Of a DNA stretch of 64,000 bases, positions 17,407 to 26,458 are shown piece after piece (the first letter of the stretch is position 1; the number at the start of each line of letters is the position of its first letter). A model generated the notes under the pieces. That model saw only the letters and a program-made list of their open reading frames with translations. It ran no database searches and was not told where the DNA came from. This stretch comes from Xanthomonas citri pv. mangiferaeindicae (GTDB lineage Bacteria > Pseudomonadota > Gammaproteobacteria > Xanthomonadales > Xanthomonadaceae): assembly GCA_002240395.1 (NCBI GenBank), contig CP016836.1, positions 3,162,001 to 3,226,000 of the forward strand, written 5' to 3'. The translations under genes and the position numbers were made by a program.

Positions 17407-17422
17407 TACCGGCTGGACGGTA
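17407..17422. promoter_or_regulatory. Putative TetR operator
   Basis: The inverted repeat TACCG-N6-CGGTA lies in the gap between two divergent genes. It sits between a TTGACT (17400-17405) and a TATCGT (17421-17426) that could be -35 and -10 for the tetR gene, 15 bases apart. The regulator at 17435 is the likely ligand (inference). Confidence 0.5.
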
Positions 17423-17434
17423 TCGTCTAGACTT

Positions 17435-18040
17435 ATGGGCTCGTCGTCAAGCCCGGCAGCCATGACCCGAAAACCCCGCAGCGACGCTCGCGAACGCATT
17501 CTCGATGCGGCCTTGGCCGTGTCCCAGCAGGTGGGTGCGGCCCATCTCACACTCGATGCGGTCGCGGCCGAAGCGGGGGTCAGCAAGGGCGGGCTGCTGT
17601 ATCACTTCGCCAGCAAGGATGCGTTGCTGCGCGCGATGGTCGAGCATCATCTCGACGAACACCGGCAGACCTTGCGGGTCGCGATGGCGGATTTTCCGGC
17701 CACGCCCGGCGGCTATCTGCAGGCGGTGGTGCAGGCGCATCGCGCCGAACGCAAGGATGGCTTCCACGAACCCCACGCCATGCGCTCGTTCATCGCGGCG
17801 GCGGTCAACACGCCCGAGTTGATGGAAGGCCCGCGACGCTTCGCCAGCGAGCAGGTTGCCTACCTGCGACAGCTGGGGCCGCATTTTCCGGAGGCCATGC
17901 TGCTGACGCTGGCCTTCGACGGGCTGTTCTTCGGCGACACCTTCGAGATGCTCGACCTCACGCCGTCCGAGCGCGAGACGATCGTGCAGACGATCGCCGA
18001 GCGTGCCGCCGTGATCGCGAAGACCGCCGACGGCGAGTAG
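17435..18040 (+). CDS. TetR/AcrR family transcriptional regulator
   Basis: A 201-residue repressor. An N-terminal helix-turn-helix lies around residues 20-62 (RERILDAALAVSQQVG, then LTLDAVAAEAGVSKGGLLYHFASKDALL). The C-terminal helical ligand domain is of unknown specificity. The start at 17435 lies 8 bases after a TATCGT hexamer, so the message may be leaderless; the ATG at 17462 is an alternative closer to the usual N-terminus. The palindrome in the divergent gap suggests autoregulation. It converges on the fadJ-like gene; a lipid-related ligand is possible but unsupported. Confidence 0.88.
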   Translation: MGSSSSPAAMTRKPRSDARERILDAALAVSQQVGAAHLTLDAVAAEAGVSKGGLLYHFASKDALLRAMVEHHLDEHRQTLRVAMADFPATPGGYLQAVVQAHRAERKDGFHEPHAMRSFIAAAVNTPELMEGPRRFASEQVAYLRQLGPHFPEAMLLTLAFDGLFFGDTFEMLDLTPSERETIVQTIAERAAVIAKTADGE

Positions 18041-18042
18041 CG

Positions 18043-18063
18043 GGCCGGGCATCGCGCCCGGCC
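18043..18063. terminator. Hairpin between convergent tetR and fadJ
   Basis: An 8-bp GC stem GGCCGGGC/GCCCGGCC with a 5-base loop, in the 30-base gap between the two stop codons. No T-run is present, so it may terminate weakly or only protect 3' ends. Confidence 0.45.
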
Positions 18064-18070
18064 ATGGGCA

Positions 18071-20140
18071 TCAGCCTTCGCGCAGCGCTGCGGCGTCCCA
18101 ACCCGGGCGCGGCGCGAAGCGGTCGCCGTGGCGCGCCTGCAGCGTCCGCAAGCGTTCGAGCACTGCATCGACCCCGGTCTCGCGGATGTACTGGATCGGG
18201 CCACCACGGAACGGGGCGAACCCGGTGCCGAAGATCACGCCGGCATCGAGCAGGTCGGCATCGGCGACGACACCGTCGTGCAGCGCGGCGACCGCCTCGT
18301 TGAGCAGCGGCAGCACCAACCGGTCCTGCAGATCTTCGGGCGCGCGATAGTCCTTCGGCAGGTCCGGCTTCTTCGGCTTGCCGTCCTCCCACGTGTACAG
18401 GCCCTGGCCGTCCTTCTTGCCGCGCTTGCCGGCCTCGGGCGGCGTCGCCAGCGAAGCGGGAATCTGCAGGCCGAGGAACGGCGCCAGTTCCTGTCCCACG
18501 CCCGAGGCGATGTCCAGGCCGACCGTGTCGATGAGCTCGATCGGCCCCATCGGCATACCGAACGCCACCGCCGCGCGGTCGATTGCCGCCCCCGGGATCC
18601 CTTCGGCGTACGCGGTCGCGGCCTCGAGCATGTAGGGAAATAGCAGCCGGTTGACCAGAAAGCCTGGCGTGCCTGCGACCGGCACCGGCAACTTGTCGAT
18701 CGCCTTGCAGAACGCCGCCAGCCGCTGGATCGTCGCCTCGGCGACACCATCGTGGTGGACGATCTCCACAAGCGGCATGGATGCCACCGGGTTGAAGTAG
18801 TGCAGGCCGGCGAACTGCGCCGGGCGTTGCACGTGGGCGCGCAGCTCGTCGAGCGGGATTGACGAGGTGTTGGTGGTCAGGAGCGCATCGGGGCCGAGCT
18901 TGGGTTCGACCGTCGCGTACAAGGCGCGCTTGGCCTCGGCGTTCTCGACGATCGCCTCGATGACCAGGTCGGCCTCGGCGATGCCGTCGCCAGCCAGATC
19001 CGAGCGCAGCCGGGCGGCGACTTCGGGACGCTTGGCTTCGTCGCGGACCTTCTTCTCGAACAGCTTCGCCGCGCGCGCCTGCGCCTTGTCGATGAATCCC
19101 TGCTCGCGGTCCTGCAGCGTGACCTCCAGTCCCTTGTAGGCCGACCACGCGGCGATGTCGCCGCCCATCACGCCGGCACCGACCACATGCACGCGCCGGA
19201 TCGGCGCCTGCTGCGCGCCGGCCTTGCCGCCCAGGCCCTTGAGACGCTCCATCAGGAAGAACACGCGCGTGAGGTTGCGCGCCGTCGAGGTGCCGGCGAG
19301 CTTGACCACCGAGCGGCGCTCGGCCGAGAGCAGGGCACGGGTGTCGCCGGACGCGCGCTTCCAGGTCTCGATCAGCGCATACGGCGCCGGGTAATGCGCC
19401 TTCTTCGCCTTGCGTGCGACCTGCTTGAGCAGCACCGGGGCCAGCGCCTGGCGCACCGGCCACAGGTTGGTCAACCGGGCCAGTGCGCGTTGCTTGAACG
19501 GGCGTGTCGTGCCCTTGAGCGCGAGCGCGGCGGCCGCATCCACCAGCAGTGCCGGCTCGACGACCTTGTCGACCAGGCCGATCGCGCGCGCGGCCTTGGC
19601 CGGCAAGGCGCGCCCGGTGAGCATCATGTCGAACGCGGCCGGTGCACCGATCAACCGCGGCAGGCGCACGCTGCCGCCCCAGCCCGGATAGATGCCCAGC
19701 TTGACCTCGGGCAGCCCGATCTTGGTCGAAGGATCATTGCTGGCGACGCGGTAGTCGCAGGCCAGTGCGATCTCGGTGCCGCCGCCCATGCAGAAGCCGT
19801 GGATCGCGGCAACGGTCGGGCAGGGCAGCTCGGCCAGGCGCTGGAAGGTGGACTGGCCGCGACGGATCGAGTCGCCGATCGTGCCCTTGGCATCGAAGGC
19901 CTGGAACTCCCGGATGTCGGCACCGGCGATGAAGCCCTTGGCCTTGGCCGAGCGGATCACCAGCGCCTTGGGCGGGTCGAGCGCCAGACGTTCGAGCAGA
20001 GTGTCCAGCTCGATGAGCACATCCTGGGCGAAGGTGTTGACCGACTCACCTGCGCGGTCGAACGCGAGCACCAGGACACCGTCGTCGCGCGACTGCGCTT
20101 GCCAGTGGCTGAAGCGAAGCCCGTCAAGGCCTGCAAGCAT
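18071..20140 (-). CDS. fadJ: Fatty-acid oxidation multifunctional protein (FadJ/FadB-like)
   Basis: A 689-residue fusion. An N-terminal enoyl-CoA hydratase domain (about residues 1-190) has the active-site glutamates in GGGTEIALACDY and GLPEVKLGIYPGWGG. A 3-hydroxyacyl-CoA dehydrogenase NAD domain starts at VHVVGAGVMGG (about residue 303), with TNTSS and HYFNPV motifs. A C-terminal HAD domain runs to about 680. It catalyses hydration and dehydrogenation in beta-oxidation. Length is nearer to FadJ (714) than FadB (729), and no thiolase partner is adjacent. The upstream gap to rpoE is about 220 bases. Confidence 0.9.
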   Translation of the reverse strand: MLAGLDGLRFSHWQAQSRDDGVLVLAFDRAGESVNTFAQDVLIELDTLLERLALDPPKALVIRSAKAKGFIAGADIREFQAFDAKGTIGDSIRRGQSTFQRLAELPCPTVAAIHGFCMGGGTEIALACDYRVASNDPSTKIGLPEVKLGIYPGWGGSVRLPRLIGAPAAFDMMLTGRALPAKAARAIGLVDKVVEPALLVDAAAALALKGTTRPFKQRALARLTNLWPVRQALAPVLLKQVARKAKKAHYPAPYALIETWKRASGDTRALLSAERRSVVKLAGTSTARNLTRVFFLMERLKGLGGKAGAQQAPIRRVHVVGAGVMGGDIAAWSAYKGLEVTLQDREQGFIDKAQARAAKLFEKKVRDEAKRPEVAARLRSDLAGDGIAEADLVIEAIVENAEAKRALYATVEPKLGPDALLTTNTSSIPLDELRAHVQRPAQFAGLHYFNPVASMPLVEIVHHDGVAEATIQRLAAFCKAIDKLPVPVAGTPGFLVNRLLFPYMLEAATAYAEGIPGAAIDRAAVAFGMPMGPIELIDTVGLDIASGVGQELAPFLGLQIPASLATPPEAGKRGKKDGQGLYTWEDGKPKKPDLPKDYRAPEDLQDRLVLPLLNEAVAALHDGVVADADLLDAGVIFGTGFAPFRGGPIQYIRETGVDAVLERLRTLQARHGDRFAPRPGWDAAALREG

Positions 20141-20295
20141 ACGGCACCATTCTTTAGAGTACGGAGGTTGGTCCTATGATCCCGAGGTCGCTTCCGTGCC
20201 GTCAAATCGCGCGCGGTGGCCGGCTTGCGGAACGTCGGTCGCGGCCCCAGGACATGCATTGTTTGGTGCGGCGACGATGCCATACCCGTCGTGAC

Positions 20296-20323
20296 GGAAC
20301 TTTTCGCGCGACCGCCTGTCTCA
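20296..20323 (+). promoter_or_regulatory. Sigma-E type promoter of rpoE
   Basis: GGAACTT at 20296-20302, a 16-base spacer and TCTCA at 20319-20323. This matches the extracytoplasmic sigma-E consensus (GGAACTT, about 16 bases, TCTGA-like) and lies 40 bases upstream of the rpoE start. It points to autoregulation. Confidence 0.8.
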
Positions 20324-20362
20324 TTGCCCGTGCCAGGCCGGGCCCTGAAGGAGGTCCGGCCG

Positions 20363-20989
20363 ATGGCCGAACAACGCGACAGCCCGGAGTACGGAAATCT
20401 GGACGAGGAACTGGTCAAGCGGGTACAGCGCGGCGATACCGCGGCGTTCGACCTGCTGGTGCGCAAGTACCAGCATCGTATCGCTGCGCTGATCGGGCGT
20501 TACGTGGCCGACTGGAGCGAATGCCAGGACGTCGCCCAGGAGACCTTCATCCGCGCCTACCGCGCGATCGCCAGCTTCCGCGGCGACGCGCAGTTCTACA
20601 CCTGGCTGCACCGCATCGCCGTCAACACCGCCAAGAACCATCTGGTCGCGCACAACCGGCGGCCGCCGACCGACGATGTAGACGTCGACGACGCCGAGCA
20701 TTTCGAATCGGCGATCCGTTTGCGCGACGGCGATACGCCGGAACGTGAACTGATGCGTCAGCAACTGGAACAAACGGTGGTGCGCGCGGTCGAAGCCTTG
20801 CCTGAGGAGCTGCGTGTGGCGATCAATCTGCGTGAGGTCGATGGTCTGAGCTACGAGGAGATCGCCGAGCGCATGGGCTGCCCGATCGGCACGGTGCGTT
20901 CGCGGATCTTTCGGGCGCGCGATGCGATCGATCGCGAACTCAGGCCCTTGATGGACAACGAGAGACAAGTGGAGCGCGTGACCCGATGA
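20363..20989 (+). CDS. rpoE: RNA polymerase sigma factor RpoE (AlgU-like)
   Basis: A 208-residue group 4 sigma factor for envelope stress. Region 2 is seen in FDLLVRKYQHRIAALI and DVAQETFIRAYRAIASFRG, with FYTWLHRIAVNTAKN. Region 4 has LPEELRVAINLREVDGLSY and GTVRSRIFRAR. The ATG at 20363 is fixed by a strong AAGGAGGT ten bases upstream, and the longer upstream frame is not sigma-like. It is followed with a 4-base overlap by rseA and then mucD. A sigma-E type promoter lies upstream. Confidence 0.95.
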   Translation: MAEQRDSPEYGNLDEELVKRVQRGDTAAFDLLVRKYQHRIAALIGRYVADWSECQDVAQETFIRAYRAIASFRGDAQFYTWLHRIAVNTAKNHLVAHNRRPPTDDVDVDDAEHFESAIRLRDGDTPERELMRQQLEQTVVRAVEALPEELRVAINLREVDGLSYEEIAERMGCPIGTVRSRIFRARDAIDRELRPLMDNERQVERVTR

Positions 20990-21945
20990 GCCCTTCCGAC
21001 GACATCGATGCCCTGCAGCTCGGTCCCGATCCGGACAAGCTCGAGCTGTACCACCGTCAGCAGCTGTCGGCGATGCTCGACGATGCGCTGCCGCAGGACC
21101 AGGCGCGCTTCCTGCGTCGCCGGCTGCAGCACGACGCCGAACTGTCGGCGTGCTTCGAGCGCTGGCAGGTCTGCGGCGACGTGCTGCGTGGCCGCCACGT
21201 CTCGCTGCTGCCGCCCGATTTCGCTGATCGCGTTGCCCGCGGCATCGCCAACGACGGCGTCGCCGTCGCGCCGGCCACGGTCAATCGCCGTTCGCGCTTG
21301 CTGGGCTGGGGTGGGGGTGGCGCGGCACTGGCCGCCTCGGTTGCGCTGGTTGCCTTGTTCGTCGGCCGCCCCGGCGGCGCGCCGGGCAAAGAAGAGACGA
21401 TCGCGCTGCCGCCCGCACGCATCGCCGCGACCAGCGAACCGCTGGCCACCGATGCCGCAGCCGATGCATCGGCCTTCGCGCATGAGCCGGCGGCGCCGGT
21501 GCAGGCGGCCGCAGCCGCGGGTGCGGCGGCGATCGCGATCGCCGAAGTCCCCAGGCGCAGTCGCGGCGATCGCGCGGTCGCATCGCCGGTGACGCCCCCG
21601 ACGCGCGACGCGGCGGCGGTCCAGATGGCCGCCGCGGCGACGCCGTTGCAGGGCGCGGCGGATGCGCTGGTGCCAGCGCCGGTCGCCGCGTCGGGGGTCG
21701 AGGCCGCCTTCGCGGCCGCTGCGTCCGACGCTGGGTTGCCGGCCGCGCCGTCGATCGCGCGGCCCTGGCCCAAGGCGAGCGATCTGGCGTCCGATGCCCG
21801 ATTCTCGGTCCGCTACGGCGGCGGCTTCGACGCGCCGTCCTGGGCCCGCAGCGACGCGCCGACCAGTGACGTGTTGCCGAGCTTCCCGGTCGAATCGGGC
21901 GACACACGCCAGGCGTCCGACCAAGCGTCCACCGCGCAGCCCTGA
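20986..21945 (+). CDS. rseA: Anti-sigma-E factor RseA
   Basis: A 319-residue anti-sigma factor. The cytoplasmic N-terminal RseA domain (YHRQQLSAMLDDALPQDQARFL) binds sigma-E. A single membrane helix lies at about residues 106-122 (AALAASVALVALFVG). A long Ala/Pro-rich periplasmic part follows. It holds RpoE at the membrane until regulated proteolysis. The start overlaps the rpoE stop (ATGA). It is longer than E. coli RseA (216), the excess being in the low-complexity periplasmic region. No rseB follows, and mucD is next. Confidence 0.9.
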   Translation: MSPSDDIDALQLGPDPDKLELYHRQQLSAMLDDALPQDQARFLRRRLQHDAELSACFERWQVCGDVLRGRHVSLLPPDFADRVARGIANDGVAVAPATVNRRSRLLGWGGGGAALAASVALVALFVGRPGGAPGKEETIALPPARIAATSEPLATDAAADASAFAHEPAAPVQAAAAAGAAAIAIAEVPRRSRGDRAVASPVTPPTRDAAAVQMAAAATPLQGAADALVPAPVAASGVEAAFAAAASDAGLPAAPSIARPWPKASDLASDARFSVRYGGGFDAPSWARSDAPTSDVLPSFPVESGDTRQASDQASTAQP

Positions 21946-22022
21946 GCGCCGGGTCCAGCCGTCCCGGCGTGTCGCCGCCCTGCGGTGACCGACTCTCCCT
22001 GTCTCGAACTTTCGGATTCCCC

Positions 22023-23561
22023 ATGACTTCGATGAAGAAATCCCTGTTGGCCGTGTCCCTGGTTGCGGTGCTGTCGGCGGCGACCACGGCGCTCGTGCTG
22101 CCCAATGCGACCGCGCAGTCGAACGCGCCCTCGGCCGCCGATACCGCCAATACCGTCTCCGCTACGCCCCAGGCGCCGCTGGTCAGCGGCCTGCCGGACT
22201 TCACCCGGCTGGTCGAGCGAGTGGGTCCAGCCGTGGTCAGCATCGAATCGACCGCCGGCACGCGCCAGACGCGTGGCCAGCAAGTGCCCGACGATGCACA
22301 GATCCCGGAGATCTTCCGGCGCTTCTTCGGGCCCGGCTTCGAGTTCCCGGGCGGACCCGGCGGCCCCGGGCAGAGCATGCCGCGCGCCTCGATGGGCACG
22401 GGCTTTCTGATCTCGTCCGATGGCTATCTGCTGACCAACCATCACGTCATCGAGGGTGCCGACGAGGTCAAGGTGCGGCTGTCGGACCGGCGCGAGTTCC
22501 AGGCCGAGGTCGTCGGCAGCGATCCCGAATCCGATGTCGCCGTGCTCAAGATCAATGCCAGTGGCCTGCCGATGCTGCGCATGGGCAATGCGGCTGCGGT
22601 CAAGCCCGGGCAGTGGGCGGTCGCGATCGGCTCGCCGTTCGGCTTCGAGCAGTCGGTGACGGCCGGCATCGTCAGCGCGGTGCAGCGCTCCAATCCCTAC
22701 GCCAACCAGCAGTACGTGCCCTTCATTCAGACCGATGTGCCGATCAACCGCGGCAATTCGGGTGGCCCGCTGCTCAACGTCGCCGGTGAGGTGATCGGGA
22801 TCAACTCGCAGATCTTCAGCAACTCCGGCGGCTACATGGGCGTGAGCTTCGCGATCCCGATCGATGTCGCGTCCAATGTCGCCGACCAGATCAAGCGCAC
22901 CGGCAGCGTGCAGCGCGGGCAACTCGGCGTGCAGATCGGGCTGGTCGGCGCCGACGAGGTCGCCGGCTTCAAACTGCCCGATGCGCGCGGTGCATTGGTG
23001 ACCGTGGTGGCGCCGGGCAGTCCGGCCGAGAAGGCCGGACTGGAACCGGGCGATGTGATCCGCGCCGTCGATGGCACGCCGATCAACACCTTCAGCGACC
23101 TGCCGCCGCTGGTCGGCAGCAAGGCGCCGGGCACTCGGGTGAAGCTCGAAGTCTTCCGTGACGGTCGCAGCCGCAACTTCGACGTGACCCTGATGCAGCT
23201 CGACGGCCAGGCCTCCGCCGGGTCGCCACGCACCACGCCCGACCGTGGGACCACGCCATCGACCCAGGGCAACCCGCTCGGCCTGGCCGGCCGTGACCTC
23301 GACGCTGCGCAGCGTCGGCAGTACGGGCTGTCGAACGACGAGGGCGTGCTGGTGACCGGGGTCGGCCGCGGCGCCGCGGCGACTGCGGGCATCGCCGCGG
23401 GCGATGTGATCCTGCGCGTGGGCCGGACGCCAGTGGCCAGTGCGGACGCGCTGGACCGCGCACTGCGCGACGTCAAGCCGGGCGATACGGTGATGTTGCT
23501 GGTGCGCGGCCGTGGCGGCGCCACCCAGTACCGCGCAGTCTCGGTGCCCGACGCGCCCTGA
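22023..23561 (+). CDS. mucD: Periplasmic serine protease Do (MucD/DegP)
   Basis: A 512-residue HtrA-family protease and chaperone. It has a signal peptide (about residues 1-32), a trypsin-like domain with His141 (TNHHVIEGA), Asp171 (ESDVAVLKI) and Ser246 (RGNSGGPL), and two PDZ domains (about residues 290-385 and 415-510). A Gly/Pro-rich loop follows residue 100 (FFGPGFEFPGGPGGPG). It degrades misfolded envelope proteins. As third gene after rpoE-rseA it is part of the sigma-E response. Start at 22023 gives MTSMKKSLLAVSLV; the upstream frame is not signal-like. Confidence 0.94.
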   Translation: MTSMKKSLLAVSLVAVLSAATTALVLPNATAQSNAPSAADTANTVSATPQAPLVSGLPDFTRLVERVGPAVVSIESTAGTRQTRGQQVPDDAQIPEIFRRFFGPGFEFPGGPGGPGQSMPRASMGTGFLISSDGYLLTNHHVIEGADEVKVRLSDRREFQAEVVGSDPESDVAVLKINASGLPMLRMGNAAAVKPGQWAVAIGSPFGFEQSVTAGIVSAVQRSNPYANQQYVPFIQTDVPINRGNSGGPLLNVAGEVIGINSQIFSNSGGYMGVSFAIPIDVASNVADQIKRTGSVQRGQLGVQIGLVGADEVAGFKLPDARGALVTVVAPGSPAEKAGLEPGDVIRAVDGTPINTFSDLPPLVGSKAPGTRVKLEVFRDGRSRNFDVTLMQLDGQASAGSPRTTPDRGTTPSTQGNPLGLAGRDLDAAQRRQYGLSNDEGVLVTGVGRGAAATAGIAAGDVILRVGRTPVASADALDRALRDVKPGDTVMLLVRGRGGATQYRAVSVPDAP

Positions 23562-23589
23562 CCACGTGCCCAGCACTGTGTGTTCATGC

Positions 23590-23617
23590 AAGGCCCGCGG
23601 CCACAGCCGCGGGCCTT
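23590..23617 (+). terminator. Probable terminator after mucD
   Basis: An 11-bp perfect stem AAGGCCCGCGG with loop CCACAG, 28 bases after the mucD stop. The trailing sequence is only TTCGCAT, so the T-run is weak. Confidence 0.6.
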
Positions 23618-23689
23618 CGCATATCCGGGCACCCGGGCATCGCGCCGGCAGGTCGCACGGCGACCGCGGCGCGGCGGCGGCCGCCATGC

Positions 23690-23695
23690 GATAAT
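23690..23695 (+). promoter_or_regulatory. Candidate -10 hexamer for lepA
   Basis: GATAAT lies 35 bases before the lepA ATG and downstream of the mucD hairpin. A matching -35 is not evident. It would give lepA-lepB a promoter separate from the sigma-E operon. Confidence 0.4.
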
Positions 23696-23730
23696 CGCCC
23701 GTTATCCCGACGACGGCCCGGCCGCCGCAC

Positions 23731-25542
23731 ATGACCCACGATCCCATGCGGAATATCCGCAACTTCTCCATCATCGCCCACGTCGACCACGGCAAGTCGA
23801 CCCTGGCCGACCGCATCATCCAGCTCTGCGGCGGCCTCCAGGCGCGCGAGATGGAGGCGCAGGTGCTCGACTCGAACCCGATCGAGCGCGAGCGCGGCAT
23901 TACGATCAAGGCGCAGTCGGTCTCGCTGCCGTACACCGCGCGCGATGGCCAGACTTACCATCTGAACTTCATCGACACCCCCGGCCACGTCGACTTCAGC
24001 TACGAGGTCAGCCGCTCGCTGGCCGCCTGCGAAGGCGCCTTGCTGGTGGTCGATGCGGCCCAGGGCGTGGAGGCGCAGTCGGTCGCCAACTGCTACACCG
24101 CGGTCGAGCAGGGGCTCGAGGTGGTGCCGGTGCTCAACAAGATCGACCTGCCTACGGCCGACATCGAGCGGGCGAAGAACGAGATCGAGGCGGTCATCGG
24201 CATCGATGCCGAGGACGCGGTCGCGGTCAGCGCCAAGACCGGCCTGAATGTCGAGGAGGTGCTCGAGGCGATCGTGCACCGGATCCCGCCGCCCAAGCCG
24301 CGCGACACCGACAAGCTGCAGGCGTTGATCATCGACTCGTGGTTCGACAACTACCTGGGCGTGGTCTCGCTGGTGCGCGTGATGCAGGGCGAGATCAAGC
24401 CCGGCGCCAAGCTGCTGGTGATGTCGACCGGGCGCAGTCACCAGGTCGACAACGTCGGTGTGTTCACGCCCAAGCGCAAGCCGTTGCCGCAGCTGCGGGC
24501 CGGCGAGGTCGGCTGGATCACCGCCTCGATCAAGGACGTGCACGGCGCGCCGGTCGGCGACACCCTGACCCTGGCCGGCGATCCGGCGCCCAGCCCGCTG
24601 CCCGGTTTCCAGGAAATGCAGCCGCGCGTGTTCGCCGGCCTGTTCCCGATCGACGCCGAGGACTATCCGGCGCTGCGCGAGGCACTTGAGAAGCTGCGCC
24701 TCAACGACGCCGCGCTGCGCTTCGAGCCCGAGAGCTCGGAGGCGATGGGTTTCGGGTTCCGCTGCGGGTTCCTGGGCATGCTGCACATGGAGATCGTGCA
24801 GGAGCGGCTGGAACGCGAGTACGACCTCGACCTGATCAGTACCGCGCCCACGGTGATCTACGAGGTGCTGCGCACCGACGGCGAGATCGTCAGCCTCGAC
24901 AACCCGGCCAAGCTGCCGCCGGTCAACCAGATCGAGGAGATCCGCGAGCCGATCATCCGCGCCAACGTGCTGACCCCGCCCGACTACGTCGGCAACGTCA
25001 TCACGCTGTGCGAGGAGAAGCGCGGCACGCAGATCGGCATCAGCTACCTGGGCAGCCAGGTGCAGATCAGCTACGAGCTGCCGATGGCCGAGGTCGTGCT
25101 CGACTTCTTCGACAAGCTCAAGTCGGTCAGCCGCGGCTACGCCTCGCTCGACTACCACTTCCTGCGATTCCAGGCCGGGCCATTCGTGCGCGTGGACACG
25201 CTGATCAACGGCGACAAGGTCGATGCGCTGTCGCTGATCGTCCATCGCCAGCATGCCGACCGCCGCGGCCGCGAGCTGACCGAGAAGATGAAGGACCTCA
25301 TTCCGCGGCAGATGTTCGATGTCGCGATCCAGGCCGCGGTGGGCTCGCAGATCATCGCCCGCACCACGGTCAAGGCGATGCGCAAGAACGTGCTGGCCAA
25401 GTGCTACGGCGGCGATATCTCGCGCAAGAAGAAGCTGCTCGAGAAGCAGAAGGAAGGCAAGAAGCGCATGAAGCAGGTCGGCCGCGTCGAGATTCCGCAG
25501 GAAGCATTCCTGGCGGTGCTCAGCAACAGCCGTGATTCGTGA
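23731..25542 (+). CDS. lepA: Elongation factor 4 (LepA)
   Basis: A 603-residue translational GTPase that acts on stalled or mistranslocated ribosomes. G1 AHVDHGKST is at residues 16-24, with DTPGHVDF (G3) and NKIDLP (G4). The C-terminal LepA-specific segment GYASLDYHFLRFQ and a basic tail (KKKLLEKQKEGKKRMKQVG) are typical. The ATG at 23731 adds five residues before the usual MRNIRNFSIIAH start at 23746, and either may be used. It precedes lepB, as in many gammaproteobacteria. Confidence 0.96.
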   Translation: MTHDPMRNIRNFSIIAHVDHGKSTLADRIIQLCGGLQAREMEAQVLDSNPIERERGITIKAQSVSLPYTARDGQTYHLNFIDTPGHVDFSYEVSRSLAACEGALLVVDAAQGVEAQSVANCYTAVEQGLEVVPVLNKIDLPTADIERAKNEIEAVIGIDAEDAVAVSAKTGLNVEEVLEAIVHRIPPPKPRDTDKLQALIIDSWFDNYLGVVSLVRVMQGEIKPGAKLLVMSTGRSHQVDNVGVFTPKRKPLPQLRAGEVGWITASIKDVHGAPVGDTLTLAGDPAPSPLPGFQEMQPRVFAGLFPIDAEDYPALREALEKLRLNDAALRFEPESSEAMGFGFRCGFLGMLHMEIVQERLEREYDLDLISTAPTVIYEVLRTDGEIVSLDNPAKLPPVNQIEEIREPIIRANVLTPPDYVGNVITLCEEKRGTQIGISYLGSQVQISYELPMAEVVLDFFDKLKSVSRGYASLDYHFLRFQAGPFVRVDTLINGDKVDALSLIVHRQHADRRGRELTEKMKDLIPRQMFDVAIQAAVGSQIIARTTVKAMRKNVLAKCYGGDISRKKKLLEKQKEGKKRMKQVGRVEIPQEAFLAVLSNSRDS

Positions 25543-25634
25543 TCGCAGGTCGTTGACCGGCGTACGTCACGGCGACGCGCGTTGTTCCCGATCATCGATC
25601 GCCCATCAGGCATCACCGCTCCCGAGGAGCTCGC

Positions 25635-26429
25635 ATGAAATGGTTTGAGACTGCATTGGTCGTCCTGACGCTGCTGACCGGCGTCATCTGGTTGCTGGAC
25701 AAGCTGGTGCTGGCCAAGCGGCGCGCGCGTCGCGGCGGGCTGATCGAGGAGAAGGAGCCGGTTGCGGTCGACTACGCCAAGGCCTTCTTCCCGGTCCTGT
25801 TCGTGGTGCTGATCCTGCGCAGCTTCGTCGCCGAACCGTTCCGCATCCCGTCGAGTTCGATGATGCCGACGCTGCTGATCGGTGACTTCATCCTGGTCAA
25901 CAAGTTCAGCTACGGCATCCGGTTGCCGATCACCAACAAGAAGGTCATCGACATTGGCGAGCCGGCGCGGGGCGACGTAGTGGTGTTCCGCCCGCCGCAG
26001 CACCCCGACCAGGATTGGATCAAACGCGTGATCGGCCTGCCGGGCGACACGGTCGAGTTCCGCGACAATCAGGTCTTCGTCAATGGCACCCCGTTCGGCT
26101 ATCAGCGGCTGGGCACCTACGAGGGCGTGGGGCGCGGTGCGGAAATGACCGGTGCCTCGCTCTATGAAGAGACGATGCCCGGCCGCAGCCACGAGATTCT
26201 GCACATCGACGAGGCCGCGCCGTTCCATATGGGCGAGGGACGCTACGAGGTCCCGCAGGGCCATTACTTCGTCATGGGCGACAATCGCGACCGCAGCGAC
26301 GACGGCCGCTTCTGGGGTACGCTGCCCGAGACCCAGCTGCGCGGCAAAGCGTTCCTGATCTGGATGAACGTCGATTCGCAGGCGCCGGGCTGGGTCGACT
26401 GGGGCCGGATCGGCAGCAGCATCCGCTGA
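25635..26429 (+). CDS. lepB: Signal peptidase I
   Basis: A 264-residue inner-membrane protease that removes signal peptides. It has two N-terminal membrane helices (about residues 5-22 and 50-63), the nucleophile Ser75 in IPSSSMMPT, and general base Lys130 in DWIKRVIGLPGD. Box D GDNRDRSDDGRFWG is near the C-terminus. GAGGAG precedes the ATG by 7 bases. It lies 92 bases after lepA and heads the lepB-DUF4845-rnc run. Confidence 0.95.
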   Translation: MKWFETALVVLTLLTGVIWLLDKLVLAKRRARRGGLIEEKEPVAVDYAKAFFPVLFVVLILRSFVAEPFRIPSSSMMPTLLIGDFILVNKFSYGIRLPITNKKVIDIGEPARGDVVVFRPPQHPDQDWIKRVIGLPGDTVEFRDNQVFVNGTPFGYQRLGTYEGVGRGAEMTGASLYEETMPGRSHEILHIDEAAPFHMGEGRYEVPQGHYFVMGDNRDRSDDGRFWGTLPETQLRGKAFLIWMNVDSQAPGWVDWGRIGSSIR

Positions 26430-26458
26430 GCCGGTGGACGCGACCTAAGGGGAACACC

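Noticed and set aside
20216..20362. A longer rpoE start at 20216
   Set aside because: It would cover the sigma-E promoter, and the perfect AAGGAGGT fixes the start at 20363.
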